From Arthrobacter ruber (GTDB lineage Bacteria; Actinomycetota; Actinomycetes; Actinomycetales; Micrococcaceae), in assembly GCF_002954225.1 (NCBI RefSeq), contig NZ_PPTH01000012.1, positions 62,001 through 126,000 on the forward strand: a DNA stretch of 64,000 nucleotides, given 5' to 3'. Below are positions 16,523 to 25,733 of the stretch, in pieces; the first letter of the stretch is position 1, and each line of letters starts with the position of its first letter. The translations under genes and the position numbers were made by a program. The notes under the pieces were generated by a model. It saw only the letters and a list, made by a program, of their open reading frames with translations, had not been told where the DNA came from and ran no database searches.

Positions 16523-17272
16523 TCAGCTCTTGGCGAGGAAGTCCTCCGCACCGCCCACGTACTCCGTGTGGCCGGTGGGCACGTCGGCCGTCGCCATCCT
16601 CACGATCTCGGCGGCGAACTCCGCCACCGAGTAGAGGCGCCCGGCCTCCTGGCGTCGGGCCTCGATGGCGCCGGGGGTCGCGCGATCCAGCAGCGTCGCG
16701 GTGACGGTGCCCTCGATCATGTCGCCCGAGACGACCACGAGGGTGATGCCCTTCTCCTCGAGCTGCGGGATGAGGGCGCGGAGCGCGTCCTCGCCGGCGC
16801 GCTTGCTGCGGGCCACGGGCTCGTAGGCGTCCATCGTCTCCACCTTCTCGATGAAGTGTGCCTGGTGGCTGGTGATGAACACCACGCGCGACCCGGCCGG
16901 CATGACCTCCGCCGCGGCCGTGAGCATGGCCACCTGCGCGTCGCGGTTGAGCCGGAGGGCGTAGTCCTCCCCCATCGAGGTCTCCATGCCGCCGGAGGCG
17001 TTGAGCACCAGCAGGTCCAGCCCGCCGAAGCCGGACACGGCGGCGTCGATCAGGGCTGCCGGCCCTTCCGGAGTGGTCAGGTCAGCTCCCACGGCCACGG
17101 CCCTGCCTCCGGCCGCCTCGATGCCGGCGACCACCTTGTTGGCGCGGGGTGCCTTCTGCCGGTAGTTGACCACGACGGCGGCGCCCTGCGCGGCGAGCAG
17201 CTGCGCGACGTCGGCGCCGATGCCGCGGGACGACCCGGTGACGATTGCTGTGGTTCCCTCGAGGGTGGCCAT
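16523..17272 (-). CDS. SDR-family oxidoreductase with altered active-site spacing
   Basis: Short-chain dehydrogenase/reductase fold, 249 residues. The NAD(P)-binding VTGSSRGIG is at 11-19 and the Ser-like position at S135 (FITSHQAH). In place of the usual YxxxK the sequence reads AYEPVARSK: Y150 and K157 are six residues apart, and NAG is NASGG (91-95), so this is an atypical subfamily whose substrate I cannot name. ATG 17272 has AGAAGGAG at good spacing. It follows fabG by 70 nt on the same strand and is probably cotranscribed. Confidence 0.85.
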   Translation of the reverse strand: MATLEGTTAIVTGSSRGIGADVAQLLAAQGAAVVVNYRQKAPRANKVVAGIEAAGGRAVAVGADLTTPEGPAALIDAAVSGFGGLDLLVLNASGGMETSMGEDYALRLNRDAQVAMLTAAAEVMPAGSRVVFITSHQAHFIEKVETMDAYEPVARSKRAGEDALRALIPQLEEKGITLVVVSGDMIEGTVTATLLDRATPGAIEARRQEAGRLYSVAEFAAEIVRMATADVPTGHTEYVGGAEDFLAKS

Positions 17273-17342
17273 GGTGCTCCTTCTGCTCAGAATCAGGGAT
17301 GGTGCCGGCGGCGCCGGCGGTACTGCTCGTGGTGGGGAGGCG

Positions 17343-18080
17343 TCAGTGGCCCATGCCGAGGCCGCCGTCGACCGGGATGACCGCGCCCGAGATGTACGCG
17401 GCAGCGTCGCCGGCCAGCCAGGAGACGACGCCGGCCACCTCGTCGGGGGATGCGAAGCGCCCGGCCGGGATGGTGGCGAGGTAGTTCTTGCGGGTCTCCT
17501 CGGGCAGTTCGGCCGTCATGTCCGTGTCGATGAAGCCGGGCGCCACCACGTTGGCCGTGATCCCCCGGGAGCCGAGCTCACGCGTCAGGGATCGGGCGAT
17601 GCCGACGAGTCCAGCCTTGGAGGCCGAGTAGTTGATCTGGCCCGGCGCGCCGTAGAGGCCCGTCACGCTCGAGATCAGGATGACGCGGCCTCGCCGGAGG
17701 CGGATCATCCCGCGGGATGCCCGCTTGACCACCCGGAACGCACCGGTGAGGTTGGTGTCGATCACATCCGTGAAGTCGCTCTCGGTCATGCGCAGGAGCA
17801 GGACGTCCCGGGTGATGCCGGCGTTCGCGACGAGCACCTCCACCGGTCCGTGCTCGGCCTCGACCTGTGTGAACGCCGCATCGACCTGCTCCTCGCTCGT
17901 CACGTCGGCCCGGACGCCGAGCATTCCCTCGGGCACCTCGCCGCTTCGGTAGGTGATGGCAACCTTGTCGCCGTTGGCTACGAATACCTTTGCGATGGCA
18001 AGGCCGATGCCCCGGTTGCCCCCGGTGATCAGGACGCTCCGACCGGATCCTGTGGTCTTGCTGTCTGCACCAGGTGCCAA
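17343..18080 (-). CDS. fabG: 3-oxoacyl-ACP reductase (SDR)
   Basis: NADPH-dependent reductase of 3-oxoacyl groups in fatty-acid synthesis, resembling actinobacterial FabG/MabA. It carries LITGGNRGIGLAIA (cofactor loop), NAGITRD, SSVTGLYG with the catalytic Ser, and YSASKAG with Tyr and Lys correctly spaced. The frame stays open to 18176, but a TTG at 18080 preceded by AGGAG (7-nt spacing) gives 245 residues, the family length, and is the best start. No enoyl reductase follows; the downstream gene is the atypical SDR. Confidence 0.85.
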   Translation of the reverse strand: MAPGADSKTTGSGRSVLITGGNRGIGLAIAKVFVANGDKVAITYRSGEVPEGMLGVRADVTSEEQVDAAFTQVEAEHGPVEVLVANAGITRDVLLLRMTESDFTDVIDTNLTGAFRVVKRASRGMIRLRRGRVILISSVTGLYGAPGQINYSASKAGLVGIARSLTRELGSRGITANVVAPGFIDTDMTAELPEETRKNYLATIPAGRFASPDEVAGVVSWLAGDAAAYISGAVIPVDGGLGMGH

Positions 18081-18309
18081 GGGGAAACTCCTCTGTCGGT
18101 GGGCCGGCGACGACCCGCGTTGTTCGTTGTCCATCGTTCGTTGTCGACGGTCGCGGAAGCGGTCCGGAGCGCCCATCGGGTGACCGTGGGCGACGTCGGA
18201 CCGTCCCGCGGCTCCCCGTCAAACTATCCCGACGATCCTATCGGCGCATCCCTCGACTTCGGGAACGGGACCCGGAGTGAGACAATTGAGGGAGTCTTCA
18301 TGGAGTGTG
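18081..18309. promoter_or_regulatory. fabG / DUF3099 divergent intergenic region
   Basis: 229 nt with -10-like hexamers for the fabG direction: TAGTTT (18221-18226) and TAGGAT (18235-18240), implying a leader of roughly 140 nt. Within that leader the decamer GTTCGTTGTC (plus strand) occurs twice, at 18122-18131 and 18136-18145. For the DUF3099 direction I see GGGAG/GGAG purine motifs before the start but no clear -10. Confidence 0.35.
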
Positions 18310-18738
18310 ATGAGCAAGCAATCGAAGCACAACACAGACGTCCACAGCATCTCCGACGCTCGGGAATCCCACACGGACGAGATGCGGTCGCGCATGATCC
18401 GGTACACGGTGTCGATGAGCATCCGCCTCGTCTGCTTCGTCCTGATCTTCGTGGTCCCCTACGTGTGGCTGCAGTGGGTCATGATCGCCGGGGCGGTGTT
18501 CCTGCCCTACTTCGCCGTGATCGTTGCGAACGGCGGCAGTGACACGAGCAACATCCGGCACAGCGACGCGCTGATCGATCGCGCCCCGGTCCGCGAGATC
18601 GAGGCGAAGGTCCTCGACGCCGGCCCGGACGACACCGACACCGTCCTGAGCGGCGAGATCATCGATGATTCCGCGCGGCCCACGCCGCACGGCTCGTCCG
18701 CGGCCGGTTCCGGCAGGGCGACGGGTACCGATGGCTGA
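18310..18738 (+). CDS. DUF3099 small membrane protein
   Basis: 142-residue protein of an actinobacterial family of unknown function (DUF3099). The soluble N-terminus contains DVHSISDARESHTDEM, characteristic of the family; two membrane helices follow (about 33-50 and 54-73), then a charged C-terminal tail. ATG 18310 is chosen with GGAG at 18302-18305; GTG 18307 directly before it is an alternative. The stop overlaps the next gene by 8 nt. Its operon with SURF1 suggests, but does not show, a link to respiratory-chain assembly. Confidence 0.75.
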   Translation: MSKQSKHNTDVHSISDARESHTDEMRSRMIRYTVSMSIRLVCFVLIFVVPYVWLQWVMIAGAVFLPYFAVIVANGGSDTSNIRHSDALIDRAPVREIEAKVLDAGPDDTDTVLSGEIIDDSARPTPHGSSAAGSGRATGTDG

Positions 18739-19030
18739 CGACCTCCCGCCGCTCGGAGGACCCGCGGTCGCCCGGACGGCGGGTCCCTCCTTGTTCCCGC
18801 CTGCGGAGCAGCCGGCGGGTGAGGGGCCCGTGTGCTCGCGCAAGGGCTGCCGCAGGACCGCCGACCGGCAACTGCTGTGGAACAATCCACGCATCCACAC
18901 GCCCGAGCGCCGCAAGGCCTGGGCGTCGTGTCCGGACCATGTCGCGTGGTTCGAGGAGTACCTCCGCGACCGCGGCCTGTGGAAGGAGACGCTCCCCCTC
19001 ACCGCCGACCGACCGATGGAGACCCGCTAG
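18731..19030 (+). CDS. Small Cys/His protein, putative zinc binding
   Basis: 99-residue conserved actinobacterial protein of unknown function. After a Pro/Ala-rich N-terminus it has C35-x4-C40 (VCSRKGC), the stretch LLWNNPRIHTPERRKAW, then C67-x2-H70 (CPDH), a pattern compatible with one zinc site. ATG 18731 overlaps the DUF3099 stop, and its own stop abuts the SURF1 GTG, so the three are translationally coupled. Similar small genes are often found before SURF1 in this group. No enzymatic motif is seen. Confidence 0.7.
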   Translation: MADDLPPLGGPAVARTAGPSLFPPAEQPAGEGPVCSRKGCRRTADRQLLWNNPRIHTPERRKAWASCPDHVAWFEEYLRDRGLWKETLPLTADRPMETR

Positions 19031-19858
19031 GTGTACCGCTTCCTCTTCTCCAGCCGCTGGCTCGGCTGGCTCGCGATGGTGATCGTGCTCGCCGCCGGCT
19101 GCGTGGCGCTCGGCCGCTGGCAGCTGGACCGCCGCGAGGCCGTCGTCGAGAACATCCAGCGCATCGAGGCGAACTACGACGCCGCGCCGCAACGCTACGT
19201 GCCCGGGGTGAACGGGTTCGACAGCTACGAGCCCGGCCGCGAGTGGACGCCGGTCACCTTCGTCGGGACGTACGACGCCGACCACCAGGTGGTGGTGCGC
19301 AACAGGCCGCTGAACGGGCAGCCCGGGTACGAGGTCCTGACGCCCCTGAAGCTCGACGACGGCACGGCCGTGGTGATCGATCGCGGCTGGCTCCCGATCG
19401 GCAACGCCGAGGCGGGACGTCCGGACGAGATCCCCGCCCCGCCGTCGGGCCAGGTGGAGGTGACCGCGAGGATGAAGCCGGGCGAACCGGCGGTGAACCG
19501 CGGCGCGCCCGAGGGCCAGGTCGCGTCGATCCACCTCCCGGCGCTCGCGGAGCGGGTGGACTACCCGCTGCAGGACGCCGCGTACGGGCTCCTCGCCCTG
19601 GAACGGCCGGCGGCCGCGCAGACCCCCCTCGCCGCTCCGAAACCCTCGATCGACGAGGGACCGCACCTGTCCTACTCGATGCAGTGGTTCGCCTTCGGCG
19701 TGCTGGCCTTCGTGGGCCTGGGCTACGCGGCCCGGCAGCAGCGCAGGAGCGACGCGGAGCAGGACGGGACGGCACCGCAGCGCCCGACCCGGCAGCGCCG
19801 TCGACCCTCTGCCGAGGAGGAGGAGGACGCCATCCTCGACGCCCAGGAGATCCGCTAG
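19031..19858 (+). CDS. SURF1 family cytochrome oxidase assembly protein
   Basis: Membrane protein that assists haem a insertion or assembly of aa3-type cytochrome c oxidase. The 275 residues show the SURF1 plan: an N-terminal helix (about 8-28), a periplasmic-side domain with ALGRWQLDRR, FVGTYDADHQVVVRNRP and VIDRGWLP (the conserved GW), and a second helix (about 220-240) after HLSYSMQWFAFG. A charged tail follows. GTG 19031 begins immediately after the preceding stop codon. Functionally it fits with ctaA and ctaB elsewhere in this window. Confidence 0.9.
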   Translation: MYRFLFSSRWLGWLAMVIVLAAGCVALGRWQLDRREAVVENIQRIEANYDAAPQRYVPGVNGFDSYEPGREWTPVTFVGTYDADHQVVVRNRPLNGQPGYEVLTPLKLDDGTAVVIDRGWLPIGNAEAGRPDEIPAPPSGQVEVTARMKPGEPAVNRGAPEGQVASIHLPALAERVDYPLQDAAYGLLALERPAAAQTPLAAPKPSIDEGPHLSYSMQWFAFGVLAFVGLGYAARQQRRSDAEQDGTAPQRPTRQRRRPSAEEEEDAILDAQEIR

Positions 19859-19871
19859 TCCTGTACGCCTG

Positions 19872-20288
19872 TCAGGGTCCGGGTTCGGGATGCGGCGTGC
19901 CGGACGGCCAGCCCAGTGCGGTACGGTCCGCTGCGGGCAGGGACGCGACCACGAGGTCGTAGGAGTCCTCGATCATGTCGCGCACGGTGGCCGCGGGCAG
20001 GTCGCCGTCGAGCCGGACGCCGTTCCAGTGCTTCTTGTTAAGGTGCCAGGCGCCCGTGATCTCCGGGTGGGCCGCGCGGAGCTGCACGGCGAGGGCGGGA
20101 TCGCACTTCAGGGAGATCGACGGCGGGACGGCCTCGACGCCGCTGAGGGCGAAGATCTTCCCGGGCGTCGGCGTCCGCCCCCGCTGCCGGACCCGGACGC
20201 GGAACACCGCCGTCCCGGGGCCGAAGGGGTAGTCCTCGTAGGCACCGGGGAACGCCAGGCACGAGGTCCTGAGCCAGTCGAAGTCCAC
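19872..20288 (-). CDS. MmcQ/YjbR family protein
   Basis: 138-residue member of the YjbR family (double-wing DNA-binding-like fold, role unknown). Recognisable features are the opening FDWLRTSCLAFPGAYEDYPFG, KIFAL, ISLKCDPALAVQLR and the conserved ITGAWHLNKKHWNGVRL. GTG 20288 starts 6 nt after a TAGGGT hexamer, so a leaderless mRNA is likely. Convergent with SURF1, 13 nt apart and without a visible terminator. Confidence 0.8.
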   Translation of the reverse strand: MDFDWLRTSCLAFPGAYEDYPFGPGTAVFRVRVRQRGRTPTPGKIFALSGVEAVPPSISLKCDPALAVQLRAAHPEITGAWHLNKKHWNGVRLDGDLPAATVRDMIEDSYDLVVASLPAADRTALGWPSGTPHPEPGP

Positions 20289-20294
20289 GCGACC

Positions 20295-20300
20295 ACCCTA
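20295..20300 (-). promoter_or_regulatory. -10 hexamer of YjbR gene, leaderless start
   Basis: TAGGGT on the minus strand, 6 nt before GTG 20288; places transcription start at the start codon. Confidence 0.5.
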
Positions 20301-20371
20301 GCGGCTCCTCTCCCGGTGCAGACCGTCGCCCAACCTCGTGGGGGGCCGTCCCCGATCAGCGCAGCCCGTCC

Positions 20372-21496
20372 TCAGCGCGCCAGGACTGCCTCGGCCGTGG
20401 CGATGACCGCGTCGAACAGCGGAGCGGTGGGAGGCATCACCTGGGTCATCAGGACGATCGCCGTGTCCTCCTGCGGCCAGCTGTACCAGAGCGTCCCCAG
20501 CCCGCCGCCCCAGCCGTACCGTCGGCCGAGATCCCCCTCGTCCACTCCCACGCCGTAGCCCCAGCCGCCGCCGTTCAAGAAGGCGCGGGCCGAGGGGCCA
20601 GACCGTTGCTCGGGGGTGAGCCGGTCGGAGGTCATCGCCTCCGTCAGCGCCGGGGACAGCAGCCCTCCTCCGCCGTCGAGCAGCATCCGGGCGAACCGCA
20701 GGAGATCGCCCGCCGTCGACACGAGTCCGCCCCTGGCATCCGGGAACACCGGCGGTGCCGACCACCGGCTCTGCGGGGCCCCGTCGAAGAGTGCCAGGCC
20801 GTCCCCGGTCCGAACGAACGACGGGACGAGGCCGTGCGGTGGGGCCACGAACCCGGTGTCCTGCATCGCCAGCGGTCCGAACAGGCGCTCGCGCATCAGG
20901 TCGTCGAGGGAGCAGCCGGCCGCGCGGGCGAGGACCACCCCGAGCAGCGCGTAGGCCAGCTCGTAGCGCCATACCGTGCCCGGCTGCTCGAGCAGCGGCA
21001 ATGCCGCGAGGCGCGCCACCCAGTCGTCCGATGCAGGCATTCCGGCAGGGTCGGGAGGTCCGAACCCCAGGCCCGCTGCCGCGGCTGCCTCGGCGGCCGG
21101 GCACTCGCCCTCGACCACGAACCCGAAGCCCATGCGCATCGTCAGCAGGTCCTCGACGGTGACGGGGCGTCGTGCCGGCACGGTGTCGTCGAGCGGACCA
21201 TCGAGCCGGTGGAGGACGCGCCGCCCGGTCAGTTCCGGGACGTACTCCTCGACGGCGTCGTCGAGTGCCAGGACCCCCTCCTCGACGAGGAGGAGCGTGA
21301 CGGCCGCGACCATCGGCTTCGTGTTGGAACTGATGCGCATCACCGCGTCCACCGGCATGGCGCCGGTGCCGTCGGGCTCGGTGGTCCCTACGGCGCCCAG
21401 GGACACGTCCGTGCCCTGCAGGACGCCGACGACGGCACCGGGGACCTCGTCCCCCACCCATGGTCGGATGGTCCGGATCAGCTGCTCGGCATCCAC
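20372..21496 (-). CDS. Serine beta-lactamase-like hydrolase
   Basis: 374-residue protein of the class C beta-lactamase/esterase family (beta-lactamase-related serine hydrolase). The nucleophile motif is S57-N-T-K60 in RISSNTKPM, followed by the conserved helix; WRYELAYALLG corresponds to the Tyr motif (Y-S-x in esterase members), and GWGGGLGTLW near the C-terminus to the third motif. It has no signal peptide, so an intracellular esterase or D-amino-acid-peptide hydrolase is more likely than antibiotic resistance. GTG 21496 lacks a Shine-Dalgarno but has TACGCT 6 nt upstream. Confidence 0.85.
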   Translation of the reverse strand: MDAEQLIRTIRPWVGDEVPGAVVGVLQGTDVSLGAVGTTEPDGTGAMPVDAVMRISSNTKPMVAAVTLLLVEEGVLALDDAVEEYVPELTGRRVLHRLDGPLDDTVPARRPVTVEDLLTMRMGFGFVVEGECPAAEAAAAAGLGFGPPDPAGMPASDDWVARLAALPLLEQPGTVWRYELAYALLGVVLARAAGCSLDDLMRERLFGPLAMQDTGFVAPPHGLVPSFVRTGDGLALFDGAPQSRWSAPPVFPDARGGLVSTAGDLLRFARMLLDGGGGLLSPALTEAMTSDRLTPEQRSGPSARAFLNGGGWGYGVGVDEGDLGRRYGWGGGLGTLWYSWPQEDTAIVLMTQVMPPTAPLFDAVIATAEAVLAR

Positions 21497-21502
21497 GGAC
21501 GA

Positions 21503-21508
21503 AGCGTA
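21503..21508 (-). promoter_or_regulatory. -10 hexamer of beta-lactamase-like gene, leaderless start
   Basis: TACGCT on the minus strand, 6 nt before GTG 21496. Explains the absence of a ribosome-binding site. Confidence 0.45.
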
Positions 21509-21566
21509 GCAGTGGCCATGCGGGCGCGGCGGGCCCCGCTGAGCGGCGGCGCGGCAGCGGCGGAGG

Positions 21567-23165
<1,599 letters not shown>

Positions 23166-23332
23166 GGTGGGGCCTTTCGATGGTGCCGGACACGGCGTTT
23201 GTTGTAGGAATCCCACAAGGGAGTCCCTGATGACCGGCGCTAGTCTCGGTACAGAAGCAGTTGCGGCTGGAGGAAATCGACACATCACCGGAATAGCCGG
23301 TGCGACTCCCGCCGCCTGAAGGAGGATGTGCC
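23166..23332. promoter_or_regulatory. ABC-F / bioYMN divergent intergenic region
   Basis: Contains an imperfect dyad TTGTTG-N8-CCACAA (23199-23218), a TAGTCT -10-like hexamer for the bioY direction (23241-23246) and an excellent ribosome-binding site AAGGAGG (23319-23325). No known BioQ or BirA operator is recognisable, and no riboswitch fold is apparent. Confidence 0.35.
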
Positions 23333-23968
23333 ATGCAGCCAGCTGCGAGAACCGCTGCCGGACCGACCGGCTCGGGCCGACCGACGTCCCGCCGGCGGTG
23401 GGACACCACCGATCTCTCGCTGGTCGCTGTCTTCGCCGCCCTCATCGCCGCCCTGGCAATCCTACCCGGTATCCCGGTCGGCCCGCTCGGGGTGCCCATC
23501 ACCCTGCAGACGCTCGGGGTCATGCTCGCCGGGATCGTCCTCGGACCTGCGCGCGGAACGGCGGCCGTCCTGCTCTACCTCGCCGCCGGGCTGATCGGCC
23601 TGCCGGTGTTCAGCGGGTTCACCGGAGGATTCGGCGTGCTCGCCGGCCCGTCGGCCGGGTACCTCGTGGCGTTCCCGCTCGCCGCCCTCGTCGCGGGCCT
23701 CCTGGCCGTCGCGGTCCTCCGCAGGACGCGACGCTTCCGCACGGCGCTGCTGTTCCTCGCGTGCCTGACCGCCAGCCTCCTGACGGTCCACCCGATCGGC
23801 ATTGCGGGACTGGTCGTCAACGCGGGCCTGCCCCTGCGGGATGCGATCCTCGTCGACGCCGCCTACCTTCCCGGGGACGTCCTCAAGAACCTGCTCGCCG
23901 CGGTGCTCGCCGTGTCCGTCCACCGCGCCTTCCCGCGCCTGCTCGCCGGGAGGCGCAGGAACGCGTGA
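23333..23968 (+). CDS. bioY: Biotin ECF transporter S component BioY
   Basis: Substrate-binding membrane subunit of an energy-coupling-factor biotin importer. The 211-residue protein has about six transmembrane helices after a charged N-terminus, with family motifs GVPITLQTLGVMLAGIVLG (about 52-70), AGLIGLPVFSGFTGGFG and GPSAGYLVAFPLA. ATG 23333 is 7 nt after AAGGAGG. Its stop overlaps the bioM GTG (GTGA). This is the first gene of a bioY-bioM-bioN operon, so biotin uptake is likely energised by its own dedicated module. Confidence 0.93.
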   Translation: MQPAARTAAGPTGSGRPTSRRRWDTTDLSLVAVFAALIAALAILPGIPVGPLGVPITLQTLGVMLAGIVLGPARGTAAVLLYLAAGLIGLPVFSGFTGGFGVLAGPSAGYLVAFPLAALVAGLLAVAVLRRTRRFRTALLFLACLTASLLTVHPIGIAGLVVNAGLPLRDAILVDAAYLPGDVLKNLLAAVLAVSVHRAFPRLLAGRRRNA

Positions 23969-24660
23969 TCGAGTTCGACGGCGCGAGCGTCCGCACCGAC
24001 GACGGCCGTACGCTGCTCCATCCGCTCACGCTGTCGCTCTCCGAGCGCCGGATCTCGGTGATCGGCGCCAACGGCTCCGGCAAGTCGACCCTCCTGCGCC
24101 TCGTCAACGGCCTCCTCGTCCCGTCCGCCGGATCGGTCGCGGTCTTCGGCCGCGACACCCGGACCGAGGGGCACGCCGTCCGCCGCAGCGTCGGTTTCGT
24201 GTTCACCGATCCCCTCTCCCAGCTCGTCATGCCGACGGGGCGTGAGGACGTGGAACTGTCCCTGCGGTCCCGGAAGCTGACGGCGGCGGACCGTCGGCGT
24301 CAGGGCGAGGCCGTCCTGCGGCGGTTCGGGGTGGACCACCTCGCGGACCGCAGCATCTACGACCTCTCGGGCGGTGAACGGCAGATCCTCGCCCTCGCCG
24401 TCGTCCTCGCCGTGGAGCCACGCGTGCTGGTCGCCGACGAGCCGACGACGCTGCTGGATCTCCGCAACGACGCCCGGGTGCGCTCGCTCATCGGCGGCCT
24501 CGACCAGCAGGTGGTGTTCACGACGCACAATCTCGACTTCGCGCTCGAGAGCGACCGCACGCTCGTGATCGACGACGGCAGGATCGTGTTCGACGGGCCC
24601 CCGCCCGAGGCCGTCGCCAGGTATCGGGAGATCGCCGCGGCCGGGATCGGCGGGACATGA
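23965..24660 (+). CDS. bioM: Biotin ECF transporter ATPase BioM
   Basis: ATPase of the biotin ECF transporter (231 residues). Walker A GANGSGKST at 34-42, Q-loop region FTDPLSQLVMPT, signature LSGGERQ, Walker B VLVADEPTTLLD and the H-loop TTHN. The longer open frame upstream is out of phase with bioY; the start is GTG 23965, overlapping the bioY stop by 4 nt. It overlaps bioN by 4 nt at its end (ATGA), so all three subunits are translationally coupled. Confidence 0.92.
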   Translation: MIEFDGASVRTDDGRTLLHPLTLSLSERRISVIGANGSGKSTLLRLVNGLLVPSAGSVAVFGRDTRTEGHAVRRSVGFVFTDPLSQLVMPTGREDVELSLRSRKLTAADRRRQGEAVLRRFGVDHLADRSIYDLSGGERQILALAVVLAVEPRVLVADEPTTLLDLRNDARVRSLIGGLDQQVVFTTHNLDFALESDRTLVIDDGRIVFDGPPPEAVARYREIAAAGIGGT

Positions 24661-25343
24661 GGGGTTTCGGCAGCACGCTCGGGCTCTACCAGCCCGGTTC
24701 CGGTTTCCTGTACCGGACGCCGCTGTCGGTGAAGGCCATCGTGTCCCTGGCGTGCGCCGTCGTCGTGGTCACCTGGCGGTCACCGGCGACCAGCGCCGTC
24801 GCGCTCGTGCTCTCCGTGGGTGCCCTGCTGATCGGCGCCCACCGCACATTCGTGCGCGTCCTGCGGATGCTGCTGCCCGCGGCACCGGTGCTCGTCATCC
24901 TCGCGCTCTACCAGGGCCTGTCCCAGGGGTGGCTGCAGGCGTTCGCGGTGGTGGGCGGCATCACGGCCTGCCTGCTCGCGGCGCGGGCCGTGACACTCAC
25001 GACACCCCTGCAGGACCTGCTCGACGGCGCGGCGCAACTGGCACGGCCGTTCCGCGTCGTGGGCGCCCATCCGGAGCGCTTCGCCCTGGCGCTGTCCATC
25101 ATGCTGCGGAGCATCCCCTACCTCGCGGGACTGTTCGTCGACGTCCGCGACGCGGCCCGGGCGCGCGGACTCGACCGGAATCCACGCGTCGCGGTCACGC
25201 CGCTCGTCGTCGGTGCCGTGGCCTACGCGCATCGCACGGGTGAGGCCCTCGCGGCGCGAGGCCTGGGCGACGATGCCGCCGACGATGCCGCCGACGATGC
25301 CGCCGACGATGCCTCGGACCGGTCGGACCCCCACGCCGACTGA
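24657..25343 (+). CDS. bioN: Biotin ECF transporter transmembrane subunit BioN
   Basis: T-component that couples BioM to BioY. The 228-residue protein begins LGLYQPGSGFLYRTPLSVK, has four to five membrane helices and carries the coupling motif ARARGLD (about 169-175) and a second EALAARGLG copy (about 197-205) for contact with the ATPases. After that it ends in an unusual acidic Asp/Ala tail encoded by a 12-bp tandem repeat. ATG 24657 overlaps the bioM stop. Confidence 0.9.
   Translation: MRGFGSTLGLYQPGSGFLYRTPLSVKAIVSLACAVVVVTWRSPATSAVALVLSVGALLIGAHRTFVRVLRMLLPAAPVLVILALYQGLSQGWLQAFAVVGGITACLLAARAVTLTTPLQDLLDGAAQLARPFRVVGAHPERFALALSIMLRSIPYLAGLFVDVRDAARARGLDRNPRVAVTPLVVGAVAYAHRTGEALAARGLGDDAADDAADDAADDASDRSDPHAD
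25269..25316 (+). repeat. 12-bp tandem repeat in bioN
   Basis: Three perfect copies of GACGATGCCGCC (25269-25304) and a fourth with two changes (to 25316). Each copy is four codons (DDAA), giving a short acidic C-terminal extension. In-frame copy-number change would not disturb the transporter core. Confidence 0.9.
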
Positions 25344-25416
25344 GCGGGCGCCGGGACTTGACCAGCGTCCGGATGGCCCACGTGGTGGTCGGACGCATCG
25401 CCACCCCGTACTCCGC

Positions 25417-25700
25417 CTACGTCTCCTCGGCGCCCCAACGGCCGAGCGCGACGATCGCCTCGCGCAGAGCGAGCCCGCGATCGGTCAGTGCTTATGCCCG
25501 GGTGTTGGGCCGGAGGGGCAGGCGGGCCAGTACGCCGGCCGCTTCAACTTCCTGCAGGCGGATCGCGAGCATGTTCGTCGGCACTCCGAGGTCGCGCTGC
25601 AGAGCACCGTAGCGCCGCGGCCCGGCCGGTTCCCAGCGGGAAGGGTGGGCACGGCTCACCGCTCGAACCAGCATCAAGGCAGGCTGTTCGACATCGACCT
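25417..25700 (-). pseudogene. Decayed HxlR-type winged-helix regulator
   Basis: On the minus strand, PRRYGALQRDLGVPTNMLAIRL followed by EVEAAGVLARL (about 25525-25620) matches the winged helix of HxlR regulators. A TAA (25492-25494) then stands where a Tyr is expected, and in the same frame the sequence goes on as ALTDRGLALREAIVALGRWGAEE, the usual HxlR C-terminus, to a TAG at 25417-25419. The N-terminal third is not recognisable in any frame. One nonsense change (TAC to TAA) plus a degraded 5' end would explain this. The rest of the 390-nt gap (25344-25733) holds no other gene I can support. Confidence 0.6.
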
Positions 25701-25733
25701 GCGGGGCGAGGGGTAGAAGGGTAGAACATACGT

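Noticed and set aside
20372-21496. Antibiotic-resistance beta-lactamase
   Set aside because: It has the SxxK nucleophile but no signal peptide and an esterase-type Tyr motif, so resistance is not supported.
23166-23332. Biotin or other riboswitch before bioY
   Set aside because: No biotin riboswitch class is known and no stable conserved fold is visible; only short dyads.
25488-25724. Possible small plus-strand gene between bioN and the PhoD-like gene
   Set aside because: No similarity, no ribosome-binding site, and the stretch reads better as a decayed HxlR gene on the minus strand.
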